Below are positions 53,912 to 62,439 of a stretch of 64,000 bases of DNA, piece by piece (positions within the stretch are counted from its first letter, which is position 1; every line of letters begins with the position of its first letter). The stretch comes from Lentzea californiensis (lineage in GTDB: Bacteria > Actinomycetota > Actinomycetes > Mycobacteriales > Pseudonocardiaceae): assembly GCF_024648825.1 (NCBI RefSeq), contig NZ_JANBBE010000001.1:1240001-1304000 (forward strand). Reading direction: 5' to 3'. The notes under the pieces were generated by a model. The model made no database searches and was not told the origin of the DNA. It saw nothing but the letters and a program-made list of their open reading frames with translations. The position numbers were made by a program, and so were the translations under genes.

Positions 53912-54186
53912 CCGCCGCGGATATCGCGGTCGCTGATGAGGCCGAGTACATCGCGCTCGCCTCAGGAAACGCCGAGACCGTGTCAGCGGACGCTTTCGGC
54001 TGCGGGTGCATCCCGGTTCTGCGCGGAGAAGAGGTGAGAGTCCCATACCCCCGTCCTCCCGGCCACTTCCTTGCGGCAGAGGGATTTCCGGCTCAGGACG
54101 GCGCGCCATCGCCGCACACTCCTGCCTCCACGAGACGCACCGCTCGCGACCGGATCTCGCTACCACGAAAGGAGTTCCAGCCGTGA
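53908..54186 (+). CDS. unknown 92-residue protein in Tad operon
   Basis: ATG overlaps the ssd stop (ATGA) with AAGGAG eight bases upstream; its TGA overlaps the next GTG. No homologue recognised. The N-terminal part is acidic (MTAADIAVADEAEY), a CGC motif lies at about residues 32-34, and the C-terminal part is rich in Pro, Arg and Ser. Codon use has less GC at third positions than its neighbours, so it may be recent or decaying. Its existence rests on the coupling and binding site rather than on homology. Confidence 0.55.
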   Translation: MTAADIAVADEAEYIALASGNAETVSADAFGCGCIPVLRGEEVRVPYPRPPGHFLAAEGFPAQDGAPSPHTPASTRRTARDRISLPRKEFQP

Positions 54187-54281
54187 TCCTGCTCCGCATC
54201 CTCGGCCGGATGCTGCGCAACCTCGTCGTCTACCGCCGCCTCTACCCGCCCCGCTACATCTTCAAGGAGGAGCCGAAGTGA
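54183..54281 (+). CDS. 32-residue micro-protein in Tad operon
   Basis: GTG start with AAGGAG eight bases upstream; both ends overlap neighbours by 4 bp (GTGA). The peptide is basic and amphipathic: MILLRILGRMLRN, then VVYRRLYPPRYIF and an acidic-basic tail KEEPK. GC3 is high as in real genes. It could be a membrane-surface peptide or a partner of the Tad ATPases. Unknown. Confidence 0.7.
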   Translation: MILLRILGRMLRNLVVYRRLYPPRYIFKEEPK

Positions 54282-54379
54282 ACCGCTTCCTCATCTGGTG
54301 CAAGGAATCCTGGCTCCGCCTCACGGGCCGCGAGATCACCTACGGCCGCCACGCCCACCGCCCGGAGGCGGCGACATGA
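54278..54379 (+). CDS. 33-residue micro-protein in Tad operon
   Basis: GTG start with AGGAGG six bases upstream and a 4-bp overlap at each end, the last with the tadA ATG. Sequence begins MNRFLIWCKESWLRL and ends with a His/Arg-rich tail; one Cys and two Trp in the first half suggest a short amphipathic helix. GC3 is high. Unknown. Confidence 0.7.
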   Translation: MNRFLIWCKESWLRLTGREITYGRHAHRPEAAT

Positions 54380-55485
54380 CCTCTGCCCTCATCGACCGGG
54401 TCCGCCACCGCCTCGCCGGCGCCGACACGGAGATGACCGCGGCCGTTGTGGCGCATGCGGTCCGATCGGAAGCCGGCGGCGTCCTGGCCGACTCGGACGT
54501 CCTCGAAGCACTCCAGGTGCTCCGCCAGGAGTTCAGCGGTGCCGGGCCGCTCGACCCGCTGCTCGACGACCCCGGCACCACCGACGTCCTGGTCACCGCG
54601 CCGGACCAGGTGTGGGTCGACGGCACGACGGGCCTGCGGCGGACTGACATCACCTTTCCCGACGAGGACGCCGTCCGGCGCCTCGCCCAGCGGCTGGCGG
54701 TGGCGGCGGGCCGGCGGCTCGACGACGCCTCGCCGTGCGTTGACGGGTGGTTGCCGGGGAGCGGGGTGCGGTTGCACGCGGTGTTGCCGCCCATCGCGGA
54801 TCGGACGTGCCTGTCGTTGCGCGTCCTCAGGCCCGCGACGCACGACCTGCGGGCGTTGCAGGCGCTCGGCACGTTCGACGCCGAGATCGCGGAGGCGTTG
54901 CGGGCGATCATCCGCAGGCGCCTGGCGTTCCTGGTGATCGGTGGCACCGGCTCGGGCAAGACGTCGTTGTTGTCGGCGCTGCTGGGGTGTGTGTCACCGG
55001 CCGAACGCATCGTGTGCGTGGAGGACGCGAGTGAGCTGAGCCCCGACCATCCGCAGTTCGTGCGGCTCACCGCGCGGCCGGCGAACGTCGAGGGAGCCGG
55101 CGAGGTCACCACCGGGGAACTGGTGCGGGAGGCCCTGCGGATGAGGCCCGACCGGATCGTGGTCGGGGAGGTGCGCGGTGCCGAGGTGAGGGAGTTGCTC
55201 ACCTCGCTCAACACCGGTCACGAGGGTGGCGCCGGGACGTTGCACGCCAACTCGCCGGCCGAGGTGCCGGCGCGGCTCGAAGCGCTGGGCGCGTTGGGCG
55301 GGCTTTCGCCCGAGGCGCTGCGCTGTCAGGTCGCGGCGGCGGTCCGGGTCGTGCTTCACATGCGCCGGGACGAGAACAGCAGGTACCTCGACGAGATCGG
55401 GGTGTTCGAGGCGAAGCCGGAGCTCGCGGTCCGTCCGGTCTGGACGCGGGAGAGCGGGTGGCTCGCGAAGGAGTTGCTGTGCTGA
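54376..55485 (+). CDS. tadA: TadA/VirB11-type pilus ATPase
   Basis: 369 residues from ATG 54376 (GGAGG six bases upstream, ATGA overlap). N-terminal domain then the ATPase core: VIGGTGSGKTSLLSALLG (Walker A), ASELSPDHPQFVRL (Asp box), MRPDRIVVGEVRGAEV (Walker B) and a HANS motif in TLHANSPAEVPAR. It powers assembly of the Flp pilus. Corresponds to Rv3659c. Confidence 0.96.
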   Translation: MTSALIDRVRHRLAGADTEMTAAVVAHAVRSEAGGVLADSDVLEALQVLRQEFSGAGPLDPLLDDPGTTDVLVTAPDQVWVDGTTGLRRTDITFPDEDAVRRLAQRLAVAAGRRLDDASPCVDGWLPGSGVRLHAVLPPIADRTCLSLRVLRPATHDLRALQALGTFDAEIAEALRAIIRRRLAFLVIGGTGSGKTSLLSALLGCVSPAERIVCVEDASELSPDHPQFVRLTARPANVEGAGEVTTGELVREALRMRPDRIVVGEVRGAEVRELLTSLNTGHEGGAGTLHANSPAEVPARLEALGALGGLSPEALRCQVAAAVRVVLHMRRDENSRYLDEIGVFEAKPELAVRPVWTRESGWLAKELLC

Positions 55486-56249
55486 GCCTTCTGTTGCTGG
55501 CGACGGCGTTGATCATCTGGCCGCAACTCAAGGCGGTCCGACGGCTCAGGCCGCGCGGCAAAAGGGAAGTCGTTGTGCCGCCGTACATCTGGCTGGTGGC
55601 CGCCGCGACGGTCACGTACCTCGTCGCGGGTTCGGGCGGACTGGTCGCCGGAGCGGTGCTGGCGGTGACCGGTCGGCGAATCCTCAAGCAGCACAGGCGG
55701 AACAAGGCGCTCCGGCAAACCGCGGAAGCGCTGAGCAACGGCCTGGGCGGCGTGATCGACGAGCTGCGGGCGGGCGCGCATCCCGCCCAGGCGGCCGAGG
55801 GCGCGGCGGAGGACACCCCGGCGCCGGCCAAGGAGGTGCTGAAAGCGGCGGCGGCCGCGTCGAGGCTGGGTGGCGATGTGGAGCGGACGTTGCGCGAGTT
55901 GAAGCAGCCGTTGCTCGGCGGAGCCGTGGACCAGCTGGCCAAGGCGTGGCACGTGTCGGCGAAGCACGGTGTGGCGTTGGCGGACGTCCTCGACGCCACG
56001 AGACGCGATCTCGACCAACGGGCGGCGTTCGCACGGCAGGTGCACGCACGGATGGCCGGGCCACGGGCCAGCGCGATGGTGCTGGCGGTGCTTCCGGTGC
56101 TGGGAGTGCTGCTGGGCGAGTTCGGCGGTGCCAGGCCGTTCCACGTCCTCACGAACACGACAGCGGGGCAGTTCCTGCTGGCACTGGGCGCGGTGCTCGG
56201 GGCGGCGGGGGTGTGGTGGACGCAGCGGATCACGGAGGTGGAGACGTGA
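55479..56249 (+). CDS. tadB: TadB-like inner-membrane platform protein
   Basis: 256 residues. GTG 55479 lies six bases behind AAGGAG and overlaps tadA by 7 bp; CTG 55482 is a less likely choice. Membrane helices at about 2-15, 38-62, 196-216 and 226-246 flank a T2SF domain (LSNGLGGVIDELRAGAHPAQA). It forms the platform that TadA acts on. Coupled to tadC by 4 bp. Confidence 0.9.
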   Translation: MLSLLLLATALIIWPQLKAVRRLRPRGKREVVVPPYIWLVAAATVTYLVAGSGGLVAGAVLAVTGRRILKQHRRNKALRQTAEALSNGLGGVIDELRAGAHPAQAAEGAAEDTPAPAKEVLKAAAAASRLGGDVERTLRELKQPLLGGAVDQLAKAWHVSAKHGVALADVLDATRRDLDQRAAFARQVHARMAGPRASAMVLAVLPVLGVLLGEFGGARPFHVLTNTTAGQFLLALGAVLGAAGVWWTQRITEVET

Positions 56250-56773
56250 CGTTCCTCCTGCTCGCGCTGGCGGTTCTGTTCGCGCCACCGCCCCGGCGAT
56301 CGATCGACCGGTTCAAGCCCAGGGCCCACGACCCGCCGCACGACAGGACGAAGCCGGACGGTCCATTCGAACGGGCTGCGACCTGGGACCTGCTGGCCGC
56401 GTGCCTGAAAGCCGGTTTGCCGGTGCCCACGGCGATCCAGGCGGTCGAGATGAAGGAGCTGGGCCAGGTCGCCGAAATGCTCAGGCTCGGAGCAGATCCG
56501 GTTACGGCGTGGGCGTCCGCGCTCGACCAGCCCGCGACGGCGCTGCTCGCGAGAGCGGCGCGGCGGACCGCGCGATCTGGTGCCGCACTGGCCCGGCAGA
56601 CCGCTGAACTCGCCGAACGGACCAGGGCCGAGGCACGTGACGACGCCGAGGCCAAGGCGCAGCGGGCCGCGGTCGCGGTGGCGGCACCGCTCGCACTGTG
56701 TTTCCTCCCGGCTTTCCTGTGCCTCGGCGTCGCGCCGGTGGTACTGGGGCTGGCCGGCCAATTCCTCGACTAG
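56246..56773 (+). CDS. tadC: TadC-like type II secretion F domain protein
   Basis: 175 residues from GTG 56246. N-terminal hydrophobic segment, then a T2SF domain (DLLAACLKAGLPVPTAIQAV) and two C-terminal membrane stretches (APLALCFLPAFLCLGVAPVV). Shorter than proteobacterial TadC, as usual in actinobacteria. Partner of TadB. Confidence 0.9.
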   Translation: MTFLLLALAVLFAPPPRRSIDRFKPRAHDPPHDRTKPDGPFERAATWDLLAACLKAGLPVPTAIQAVEMKELGQVAEMLRLGADPVTAWASALDQPATALLARAARRTARSGAALARQTAELAERTRAEARDDAEAKAQRAAVAVAAPLALCFLPAFLCLGVAPVVLGLAGQFLD

Positions 56774-56782
56774 GAGAAGCAG

Positions 56783-56944
56783 ATGGAACTGCTGAAGGAC
56801 GACAGCGGCATGAGCACGGTGGAGTACGCGATCGGGACGCTGGCGGCGGCCGCGTTCGGCGGTCTGCTGTACGTGCTCCTCACCAGCGACTTCATGCGGA
56901 AACTGATGGAAGGGCTGATACAGCGTGCACTGTCTTCGGTCTGA
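56783..56944 (+). CDS. flp: Flp-like pilin (DUF4244)
   Basis: 53 residues with AGGAGA before the ATG. The prepilin site is KDDSGMSTVEYA: cleavage after Gly leaves a mature peptide with Glu at +5, followed by a hydrophobic helix (IGTLAAAAFGGLLYVLL). It is the major pilin subunit. Corresponds to Rv3656c. The next gene starts inside it. Confidence 0.93.
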   Translation: MELLKDDSGMSTVEYAIGTLAAAAFGGLLYVLLTSDFMRKLMEGLIQRALSSV

Positions 56945-57254
56945 CGACCGGGGCATGGTCACGGTCGAGGCGGCGATCGCCGTGTGCGCGTTGCTCGTGG
57001 CCATGTGGCTGGGGGCGAACGGGCTGGCGGCGGTCACCGAGCAGATGCGGTGCACCGACGCGGCGAGAGAGGCAGCACGGCTCACCGCCCGCGGTGAACG
57101 ACAGCGCGGCGAGGAAGCGGCCGGGCGGATCGTGGCCGACGCCAACGTCGTGATCGGCACGCGAGGTGATGCGATCGAAGTCGTGGTCAGCAAACGCGGG
57201 CCGTTGGGCTTACCGCTCAGCGCACGGGCGTTCGCCGTGCCAGAGCCGCGATGA
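56925..57254 (+). CDS. TadE-like pseudopilin
   Basis: 109 residues from GTG 56925, overlapping flp by 20 bp. DDRGMVTVEAAIAVCALLVAM is a TadE-type prepilin motif with helix (cleavage after Gly); the soluble part is short (AAREAARLTARGE). It is probably a minor pilin. Stop overlaps the next ATG. Confidence 0.9.
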   Translation: MHCLRSDDRGMVTVEAAIAVCALLVAMWLGANGLAAVTEQMRCTDAAREAARLTARGERQRGEEAAGRIVADANVVIGTRGDAIEVVVSKRGPLGLPLSARAFAVPEPR

Positions 57255-57676
57255 ACGGCGAACGGTTCGGCTGCGAGCGCGGTTCGGCTGCGGTGAGCGG
57301 TGTGGTGGCGATGTTGTCGCTGATCATCGTCGTGGTGGCGGGTGCGCGGATCGGATCGGCGGTCGTCGCCCGGCACCGGGTGACCGGTGCGGCCGACCTA
57401 GCGGCGCTCGCGGCGGCCGCTCGTCTCGTCGACGGTGGCGAAAGTGCTTGTGAGCTGGCGAAACGCGTGGCATCGGAGAACCGGGCCGAGCTGACGAGCT
57501 GCGCGGTGGACGGATGGGAGGTGGTCGTGGAGGTGTCGGCGGCTACGCCGTTCGGCCCGGCGAGCGCGCGAGCCAGGGCAGGTCCGGCCGAAGATCGGGC
57601 CGTTTGGAGCACGACGAGCGGTCGGCTCACAGCGGTGAGCGGACTCACACTGCCGACGGGACATGCTGAACGGTGA
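57251..57676 (+). CDS. helicase/secretion-neighbourhood TadE-like protein
   Basis: 141 residues from ATG 57251 (ATGA). CERGSAAVSGVVAMLSLIIVVV is the hydrophobic N-terminus with a prepilin-like Gly-Ser, then ADLAALAAAARLVDGGESACE, typical of the TIGR03816 family (Rv3654c). Two Cys (SACELA and LTSCAV) could form a disulfide outside. Last gene of the Tad operon. Confidence 0.9.
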   Translation: MNGERFGCERGSAAVSGVVAMLSLIIVVVAGARIGSAVVARHRVTGAADLAALAAAARLVDGGESACELAKRVASENRAELTSCAVDGWEVVVEVSAATPFGPASARARAGPAEDRAVWSTTSGRLTAVSGLTLPTGHAER

Positions 57677-57769
57677 TCGAACCAAACGCGAACAGTTCGG
57701 TTGCCCGGTCAAGCAAATGACGTTCGCCGTCCCGTAGCTACCAGTTGTCGCGCGGGGGTTACGGAGGCC

Positions 57770-57830
57770 GGTGCCGGTGTCGTTAGTTGTAGTGGCGGCA
57801 CCGACGCGGTGTCCCAAGAACACCGGCACC
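57770..57830. repeat. 11-bp inverted repeat upstream of PrimPol-like gene
   Basis: GGTGCCGGTGT (57770-57780) and ACACCGGCACC (57820-57830), 39-base spacer, 43 bases before the next start. Operator or attenuating structure. Confidence 0.5.
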
Positions 57831-57872
57831 ACGTTGATGTCGAGTCAGAACCTAGGAAGAAGGCGACGGAAG

Positions 57873-58493
57873 ATGGATTGGTCGGATAGCTGGCGCGGGG
57901 CCTTCCGCATCGAACTGCGTGCCGAGGCCGTGAGCCTCGCGTACCGCGGTTGGCCCGTGCTGCCAGGCACCTATCCGGCCGGTACGGAGGACGGCGTCAC
58001 GAAGTGGGCGGGCCGCAGCGGCCTCGAGCTCCACGGCCCGATCCCCGTGCACCGCGACTGGGTGGACCGCGTCGGGACCAGTCCCGACCAGGTCGCCACG
58101 TGGTGGGCGGGCCGCTCGTACAGCCTTCTCGTCGCCACCGGCCACGTCGTGGACGCGATCGAGGTCGGCACCGGCCTCGGCCGCCGCGCGGCCGTCGCAC
58201 TGCGGTCGATCGGCGTCCCCGTGCCGATCGCCGCGACCCCGTCCGGTCGCTGGATGTTCCTCGTGAAGTCCGGCTCGACGCTCAACGCCGAGCTGGCCAA
58301 CAACCCGGACGTGCACCTCTACGGCAAGGGGGAGTACATCCCGCTGCCTCCCACCACCATGGCGCACGGTGTCGTGCACTGGCGGGTCAAGCCCCAGGTC
58401 TGCGGCTGGAACCTGCCGGACGCGCACGTCGTGCAGGACGCACTCGTCGAGGCCGTGCACGCCCCGGCGCGCTACGAGCTCGAAGCCGTCTGA
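57873..58493 (+). CDS. bifunctional DNA primase/polymerase-like (PrimPol N-terminal) protein
   Basis: 206 residues from ATG 57873. WPVLPGTYPAG near the start and the order of later motifs resemble PrimPol N-terminal (archaeo-eukaryotic primase) domains. The metal motif is VVDAIEVGTGLG, Asp-x-x-Glu rather than the usual DxD, and SGRWMFLVKSG stands for the SGRxH region without the His. It could have lost catalytic activity. Similar small proteins lie by the helicase in mycobacteria (Rv3647c, from memory). Confidence 0.75.
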   Translation: MDWSDSWRGAFRIELRAEAVSLAYRGWPVLPGTYPAGTEDGVTKWAGRSGLELHGPIPVHRDWVDRVGTSPDQVATWWAGRSYSLLVATGHVVDAIEVGTGLGRRAAVALRSIGVPVPIAATPSGRWMFLVKSGSTLNAELANNPDVHLYGKGEYIPLPPTTMAHGVVHWRVKPQVCGWNLPDAHVVQDALVEAVHAPARYELEAV

Positions 58494-58971
58494 CACACAA
58501 CTGAATGCGAAGCCCGGCCGTGCTGGGTGTCGTCGTGGACTCTCCCCGACAACCCCGAAGGCGATGCCCTGCACGGCCGTTCCACCAAGCCCGGTCCGAT
58601 GATCGGCCTCCGCACCCCGCACGTCGGGGGCCGGCAGAGGAACGGGCGAAAAGCCGAACACGCACCCCGAAGGACAGCCTCCCGCACCAGTGACCGGACC
58701 GAGGACGTTAGTGGCAGAGCACCAGCTCTGCCGCGGTCGGTGAAGCCGGCTCCTCCCCGGAGTTCGTCAGAAGACAGTCGACACCGTCGCCTCCCGCGTG
58801 TCCTGTTGAGACGAACGAACCAGATTCCACCGATGTTCCAAGGGATCCGGTCACGAAGCGGTAGCAGGCGGGAAAACAGTGTTCGGCACGTGGAGAGCGC
58901 GGCGGGGGTACCCGTGAGCCCCCGCCGCGCCCCACGGAAGAAGTGGTAGACCTAGAGCAAGAGTGGTAGAC
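58494..58971. other. gene-free stretch
   Basis: No supported gene; open frames here lack a binding site and have low-complexity Arg/Pro/Ser translation. It contains one end of a 20-bp-period duplication at its right edge. Confidence 0.6.
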
Positions 58972-58978
58972 CTAGAGC
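58942..58978. repeat. 17-bp direct repeat at gene end
   Basis: AGTGGTAGACCTAGAGC at 58942-58958 and again at 58962-58978. The second copy includes the stop codon of the nucleotidyltransferase gene, so the 3' end was duplicated. Confidence 0.85.
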
Positions 58979-59757
58979 TGGAGAGCTTCCGCGTAGGAAG
59001 CGAAAGCGAAGGTCTCCTCCATGGATCCGGGCCGCGGAACCGCGTCGGCGTGCCAGCCGAGGTTCCGGTCCTGCAAGACCTGCTCGATCAGCGGGTGCCA
59101 CCGCTGATCGAGCATTTTCTTCGCCCACGACAAGGCACCGCGCTTCGACTCCACCTTTCCCGTGTGGATGGTGTAGAGCGTGCGGCAGTAAGCCGAGACG
59201 ATGTAGCGCTGCGACCACGCGTTGCCCATCGGCGCCCACTCCCGAATGCCTTCCAGCACGTGCGGCAGTTCGGCACGCATCGATGAACGCAAGACGGAAG
59301 CCGGTACCTCCTCCACCAGCGACGTGATCGGCGGGCCGTCCAGCACGATGCCGTGGCGGCGCAGGATCCAGCGGGTGTGCGGGCTGTTGCAGTGCAGGTC
59401 CCACTCCAACGTGCGTGTCCCGTGGTCGTTGAACAGCCACGGAACCCCAAGGCCTGCCACCGAACGCAGTGACTGGACGTCGGCGTACGAGCCCTCGATC
59501 TCCGTCGACCAACGGCCGGGACGGGTCGGGATCTCGGCGTGCAGCGCGCGGAGCCCGGCTTCGCGATCACCGGACGGCAGCTCGGTGCAGGCGACGATGA
59601 AGTCGCAGTCGCTGTGGACGTCACCAGCGCCCAGGGCGAACGAGCCCTGCAGGTACGTGCCGACGTAGGTGTGGCCGAGGATCTCGCGCACGGACGCGAC
59701 GAGGCCGGCGAGAAGGGTGTCGAGGTCGGAAAAGGGCGTGAACAAGGCAGTCTCCAA
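58972..59757 (-). CDS. AadA-like nucleotidyltransferase (DUF4111)
   Basis: 261 residues. The nucleotidyltransferase motif GSFALGAGDVHSDCDFIV has the catalytic DxD; the C-terminal DUF4111 region (NAWSQRYIVSAYCRTLYTI, KVESKRGALSWAKKML) is shared with aminoglycoside adenylyltransferases of the AadA group. It may adenylylate an aminoglycoside or another small molecule. TTG start at 59757 with a poor binding site. Inserted between the helicase and the Tad cluster, so probably an acquired gene. Confidence 0.85.
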   Translation of the reverse strand: METALFTPFSDLDTLLAGLVASVREILGHTYVGTYLQGSFALGAGDVHSDCDFIVACTELPSGDREAGLRALHAEIPTRPGRWSTEIEGSYADVQSLRSVAGLGVPWLFNDHGTRTLEWDLHCNSPHTRWILRRHGIVLDGPPITSLVEEVPASVLRSSMRAELPHVLEGIREWAPMGNAWSQRYIVSAYCRTLYTIHTGKVESKRGALSWAKKMLDQRWHPLIEQVLQDRNLGWHADAVPRPGSMEETFAFASYAEALQL

Positions 59758-59839
59758 TGAACCCGTGGCCGAAAGGGACGGGCGCGGCGGAGTGATCAGG
59801 CCCAGCCGCGCGCGAGGGCACGGCGGGCTTCCGGCTCAG

Positions 59840-59855
59840 CCGCGCCTAGGCGCGG
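59840..59855. terminator. palindrome behind sftH
   Basis: CCGCGCC-TA-GGCGCGG, a 7-bp stem, 71 bases beyond the sftH stop. Possible terminator. Confidence 0.35.
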
Positions 59856-59925
59856 CGGGTCCGGTCGGCGGCGTTGCAGCTGCATGCGTTCACCACGCCA
59901 CGGTAGCCAAGGAGCGGCCACCCGG

Positions 59926-62247
59926 TCAGGCGATTTTGCCCAGCACCACGTCCAGCACGAGCACGGCACCGGCCTTGTCCAGCGGATCGTTGCCGTTGCC
60001 GCACTTGGGTGACTGCACGCACGACGGGCAGCCCATCGGGCACCCGCAGGCACTGATCGCCGCCCTGGTCGCCGACAGCCAGGCCCGCAGGGCCGAGTGA
60101 CCTCGATCGGCGAAGCCCGCCCCGCCGGGATGGCCGTCGTGCACGAACACCGTCGGCATCCCCGTGTCCGGGTGCGCGGCCGTCGACACGCCGCCGATGT
60201 CCCACCTGTCGCACGTCGCGAACAGCGGCAGCAGGCCGATCGCCGCGTGCTCGGCGGCGTGCAGGGCGCCGGGGACGCGTTTGGCCTCCACGCCGGCGTC
60301 GAACAGCAGCGACTCGTCAACGGTGTACCAGACGGCACGTGTCCGCAGCGACTGTTCCGGCAGGTCGAGCGGGATCTGGTCGAGCACCACACCGGACGGC
60401 AGCCGGCGCAGGTAGCCGACGACCTGGGTCGTCACCTCCACCTCGCCCAGGCAGACCGACACCCCGCCGAAGTCGGTGCGTTCGACCTCGCGCACGACGG
60501 TGATGTCCACGCAGTCACGCGGCTGCGTGGTCCATTCCGGGTCTTCGCGGTGCACCATCGCGAGACCGCTGTCCAGGTCGAGCTCGTCGACGACGTACGA
60601 ACGCCCCTGGTGCAGGTACACGGCACCGGGATGCACCTGCCAGCAGGCGGATCCCGGGTCGACCGTGCCGAGCATCCGGCCGGAGTCCGCCTCCACGACG
60701 GCCACCTGGTCGCCGCCGGAACCGCGGATGTCCACGCCGGCGTGCGGCCGGTCGTGCGACGCCCAGTACCACCCGGCAGGCCGCTTGCGCAGCAGTTTCT
60801 CCGCCACCAGGTCGGCGAGCACCGCCTCGGCGAGCGGTCCGCCGAAGTCGTCCAGGCACGCCGGTGTCAGCGGCATCTCGGACGCCGCGCAGGCCAGCTG
60901 CGGACCCAGCACGTACGGGTTCAGCGGGTCCAGCACCGTCGCCTCGACCGGCCTGTCCAGCACCGCGGCCGGGTTGTGCACCAGGTACGTGTCCAACGGG
61001 TCGTCGCGCGCCACGAACACGACCAGCGCACTGGCCCCCGACCTGCCCGCACGACCCGCCTGCTGCCAGAACGACGCCAGGGTGCCGGGGAAACCGGCCA
61101 CCACCACCGCGTCCAGCCCGGCGATGTCGACGCCGAGTTCCAGCGCGTTCGTGGTCGCGACGCCCAGCAGGTCGCCTGTGGACAGCGCCTTCTCGAGCGC
61201 CCGCCGCTCCTCCGGCAGGAACCCGCCCCGGTACGCGGCCACGCGGGGAGGCAGCTCGTCGTCCACTTCGGACAGGATCCGCTGGGTGCCCAGCGCCGTC
61301 AGCTCGGCACCGCGGCGCGAGCGCACGAACGCGAGCGACCGTGCGCCCTCGACGACGAGGTCGGCCAGGATGCGCGACGTCTCCGCGCCCGCCGAGCGCC
61401 GGACGGGCGCGCCGTTCTCACCCTCCAGAGAGGTCAGCGGGGGCTCCCACAACGCGACCGTGCGCGACGCACGCGGCGAGAAGTCGTCCACGACAGCGGA
61501 AACGGGAACGCCGAGCAATCTTTCAGCCGATCCAGAAGGATCAGCCACAGTGGCCGATGCCAATACGAAGATCGGATCAGCGCCGTATTTGCGCGCGACC
61601 CTCCTCAAGCGCCGCATCAACAACGCCACGTGCGAACCGAAAACGCCCCGATAGGAATGGCACTCGTCGATCACCACGTACTTCAGCCGGCGGAAGAACC
61701 GCAGCCATTTCGGGTGCTGCGGAAGGATTCCGCGGTGCAGCATGTCCGGATTGGTGAAGACCCAGTTCGCGTGGGCCTTGACCCAGTCGCGTTCGGCCAT
61801 CGGGGTGTCACCGTCGTAGGCCGACGCGCGCACCCCCTTGATCCCCAGCTCGTGGAGCGATCGGAGCTGGTCCGCCCCAAGGGCTTTGGTCGGTGACAGG
61901 TACAGCGCGGTGGCCTTCGTGTCCGCCAAAAGAGTGGAAAGCACGGGCAACTGGTAGGCAAGTGACTTGCCCGACGCCGTGCCCGTCGCGAGGACCACGT
62001 GCTGCCCGGACCACGCCAGGGAAGCGGCCTCGGCCTGGTGCCGCCACGGCTCGCGCACACCAGTCCCGACGAACGCCTCGACGACCGCGGGAGCCGTCCA
62101 CGCAGGCCACTCCACGTGATCTGCCTGCCGCAACGGCAGGTCGCGCGCGTGCGTGAGGGGTGACTCCCCGGCGGGCACACCCGCCAGCACGCGGTCCAGC
62201 AACCGGCGTCCCTGATCCACCACGGGATCGAGCTTCGCATACACCAC
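59926..62247 (-). CDS. sftH: SftH-type DECH-box helicase with DUF1998
   Basis: 773 residues, GTG start. Superfamily II core: ATGTASGKSLAYQLP (motif I), VIDECHSYRG (DECH), ASATV (III), TTNALELGVDIAG and QQAGRAGRSG (V-VI). The C-terminal DUF1998 region ends with a four-Cys cluster CGCPMGCPSCVQSPKC, as in SftH of mycobacteria and MrfA of Bacillus. It unwinds 3'-5' in DNA repair. It names the helicase/secretion neighbourhood with the Tad genes. Divergent from hppA. Confidence 0.95.
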   Translation of the reverse strand: MVYAKLDPVVDQGRRLLDRVLAGVPAGESPLTHARDLPLRQADHVEWPAWTAPAVVEAFVGTGVREPWRHQAEAASLAWSGQHVVLATGTASGKSLAYQLPVLSTLLADTKATALYLSPTKALGADQLRSLHELGIKGVRASAYDGDTPMAERDWVKAHANWVFTNPDMLHRGILPQHPKWLRFFRRLKYVVIDECHSYRGVFGSHVALLMRRLRRVARKYGADPIFVLASATVADPSGSAERLLGVPVSAVVDDFSPRASRTVALWEPPLTSLEGENGAPVRRSAGAETSRILADLVVEGARSLAFVRSRRGAELTALGTQRILSEVDDELPPRVAAYRGGFLPEERRALEKALSTGDLLGVATTNALELGVDIAGLDAVVVAGFPGTLASFWQQAGRAGRSGASALVVFVARDDPLDTYLVHNPAAVLDRPVEATVLDPLNPYVLGPQLACAASEMPLTPACLDDFGGPLAEAVLADLVAEKLLRKRPAGWYWASHDRPHAGVDIRGSGGDQVAVVEADSGRMLGTVDPGSACWQVHPGAVYLHQGRSYVVDELDLDSGLAMVHREDPEWTTQPRDCVDITVVREVERTDFGGVSVCLGEVEVTTQVVGYLRRLPSGVVLDQIPLDLPEQSLRTRAVWYTVDESLLFDAGVEAKRVPGALHAAEHAAIGLLPLFATCDRWDIGGVSTAAHPDTGMPTVFVHDGHPGGAGFADRGHSALRAWLSATRAAISACGCPMGCPSCVQSPKCGNGNDPLDKAGAVLVLDVVLGKIA

Positions 62248-62318
62248 CGACAGTCCCGGCCGGGCCGTACTCGACTTCCTGCGCAGATAACGGTGTGTGC
62301 ACGGATCGGGACGTTTCG

Positions 62319-62346
62319 TTGCCTCGTTGCAAGCAACCCCTAGACT
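62319..62346 (+). promoter_or_regulatory. hppA promoter
   Basis: TTGCCT near 62319, 16-base spacer and TAGACT at 62341-62346; an untranslated leader of about 85 bases would follow. Confidence 0.45.
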
Positions 62347-62439
62347 CCCCGCTCATCGCATCCAATGAGGGATGCGTCACGTCGCGCTGGGCGGCTGGTC
62401 TGCCTTGGCGCTGCACATGGCAACTCACCAGGAGGACGG

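Noticed and set aside
58527-58949. 140-residue open frame after the PrimPol-like gene
   Set aside because: Arg/Ser/Pro-rich, no binding site, codon use unlike neighbours.
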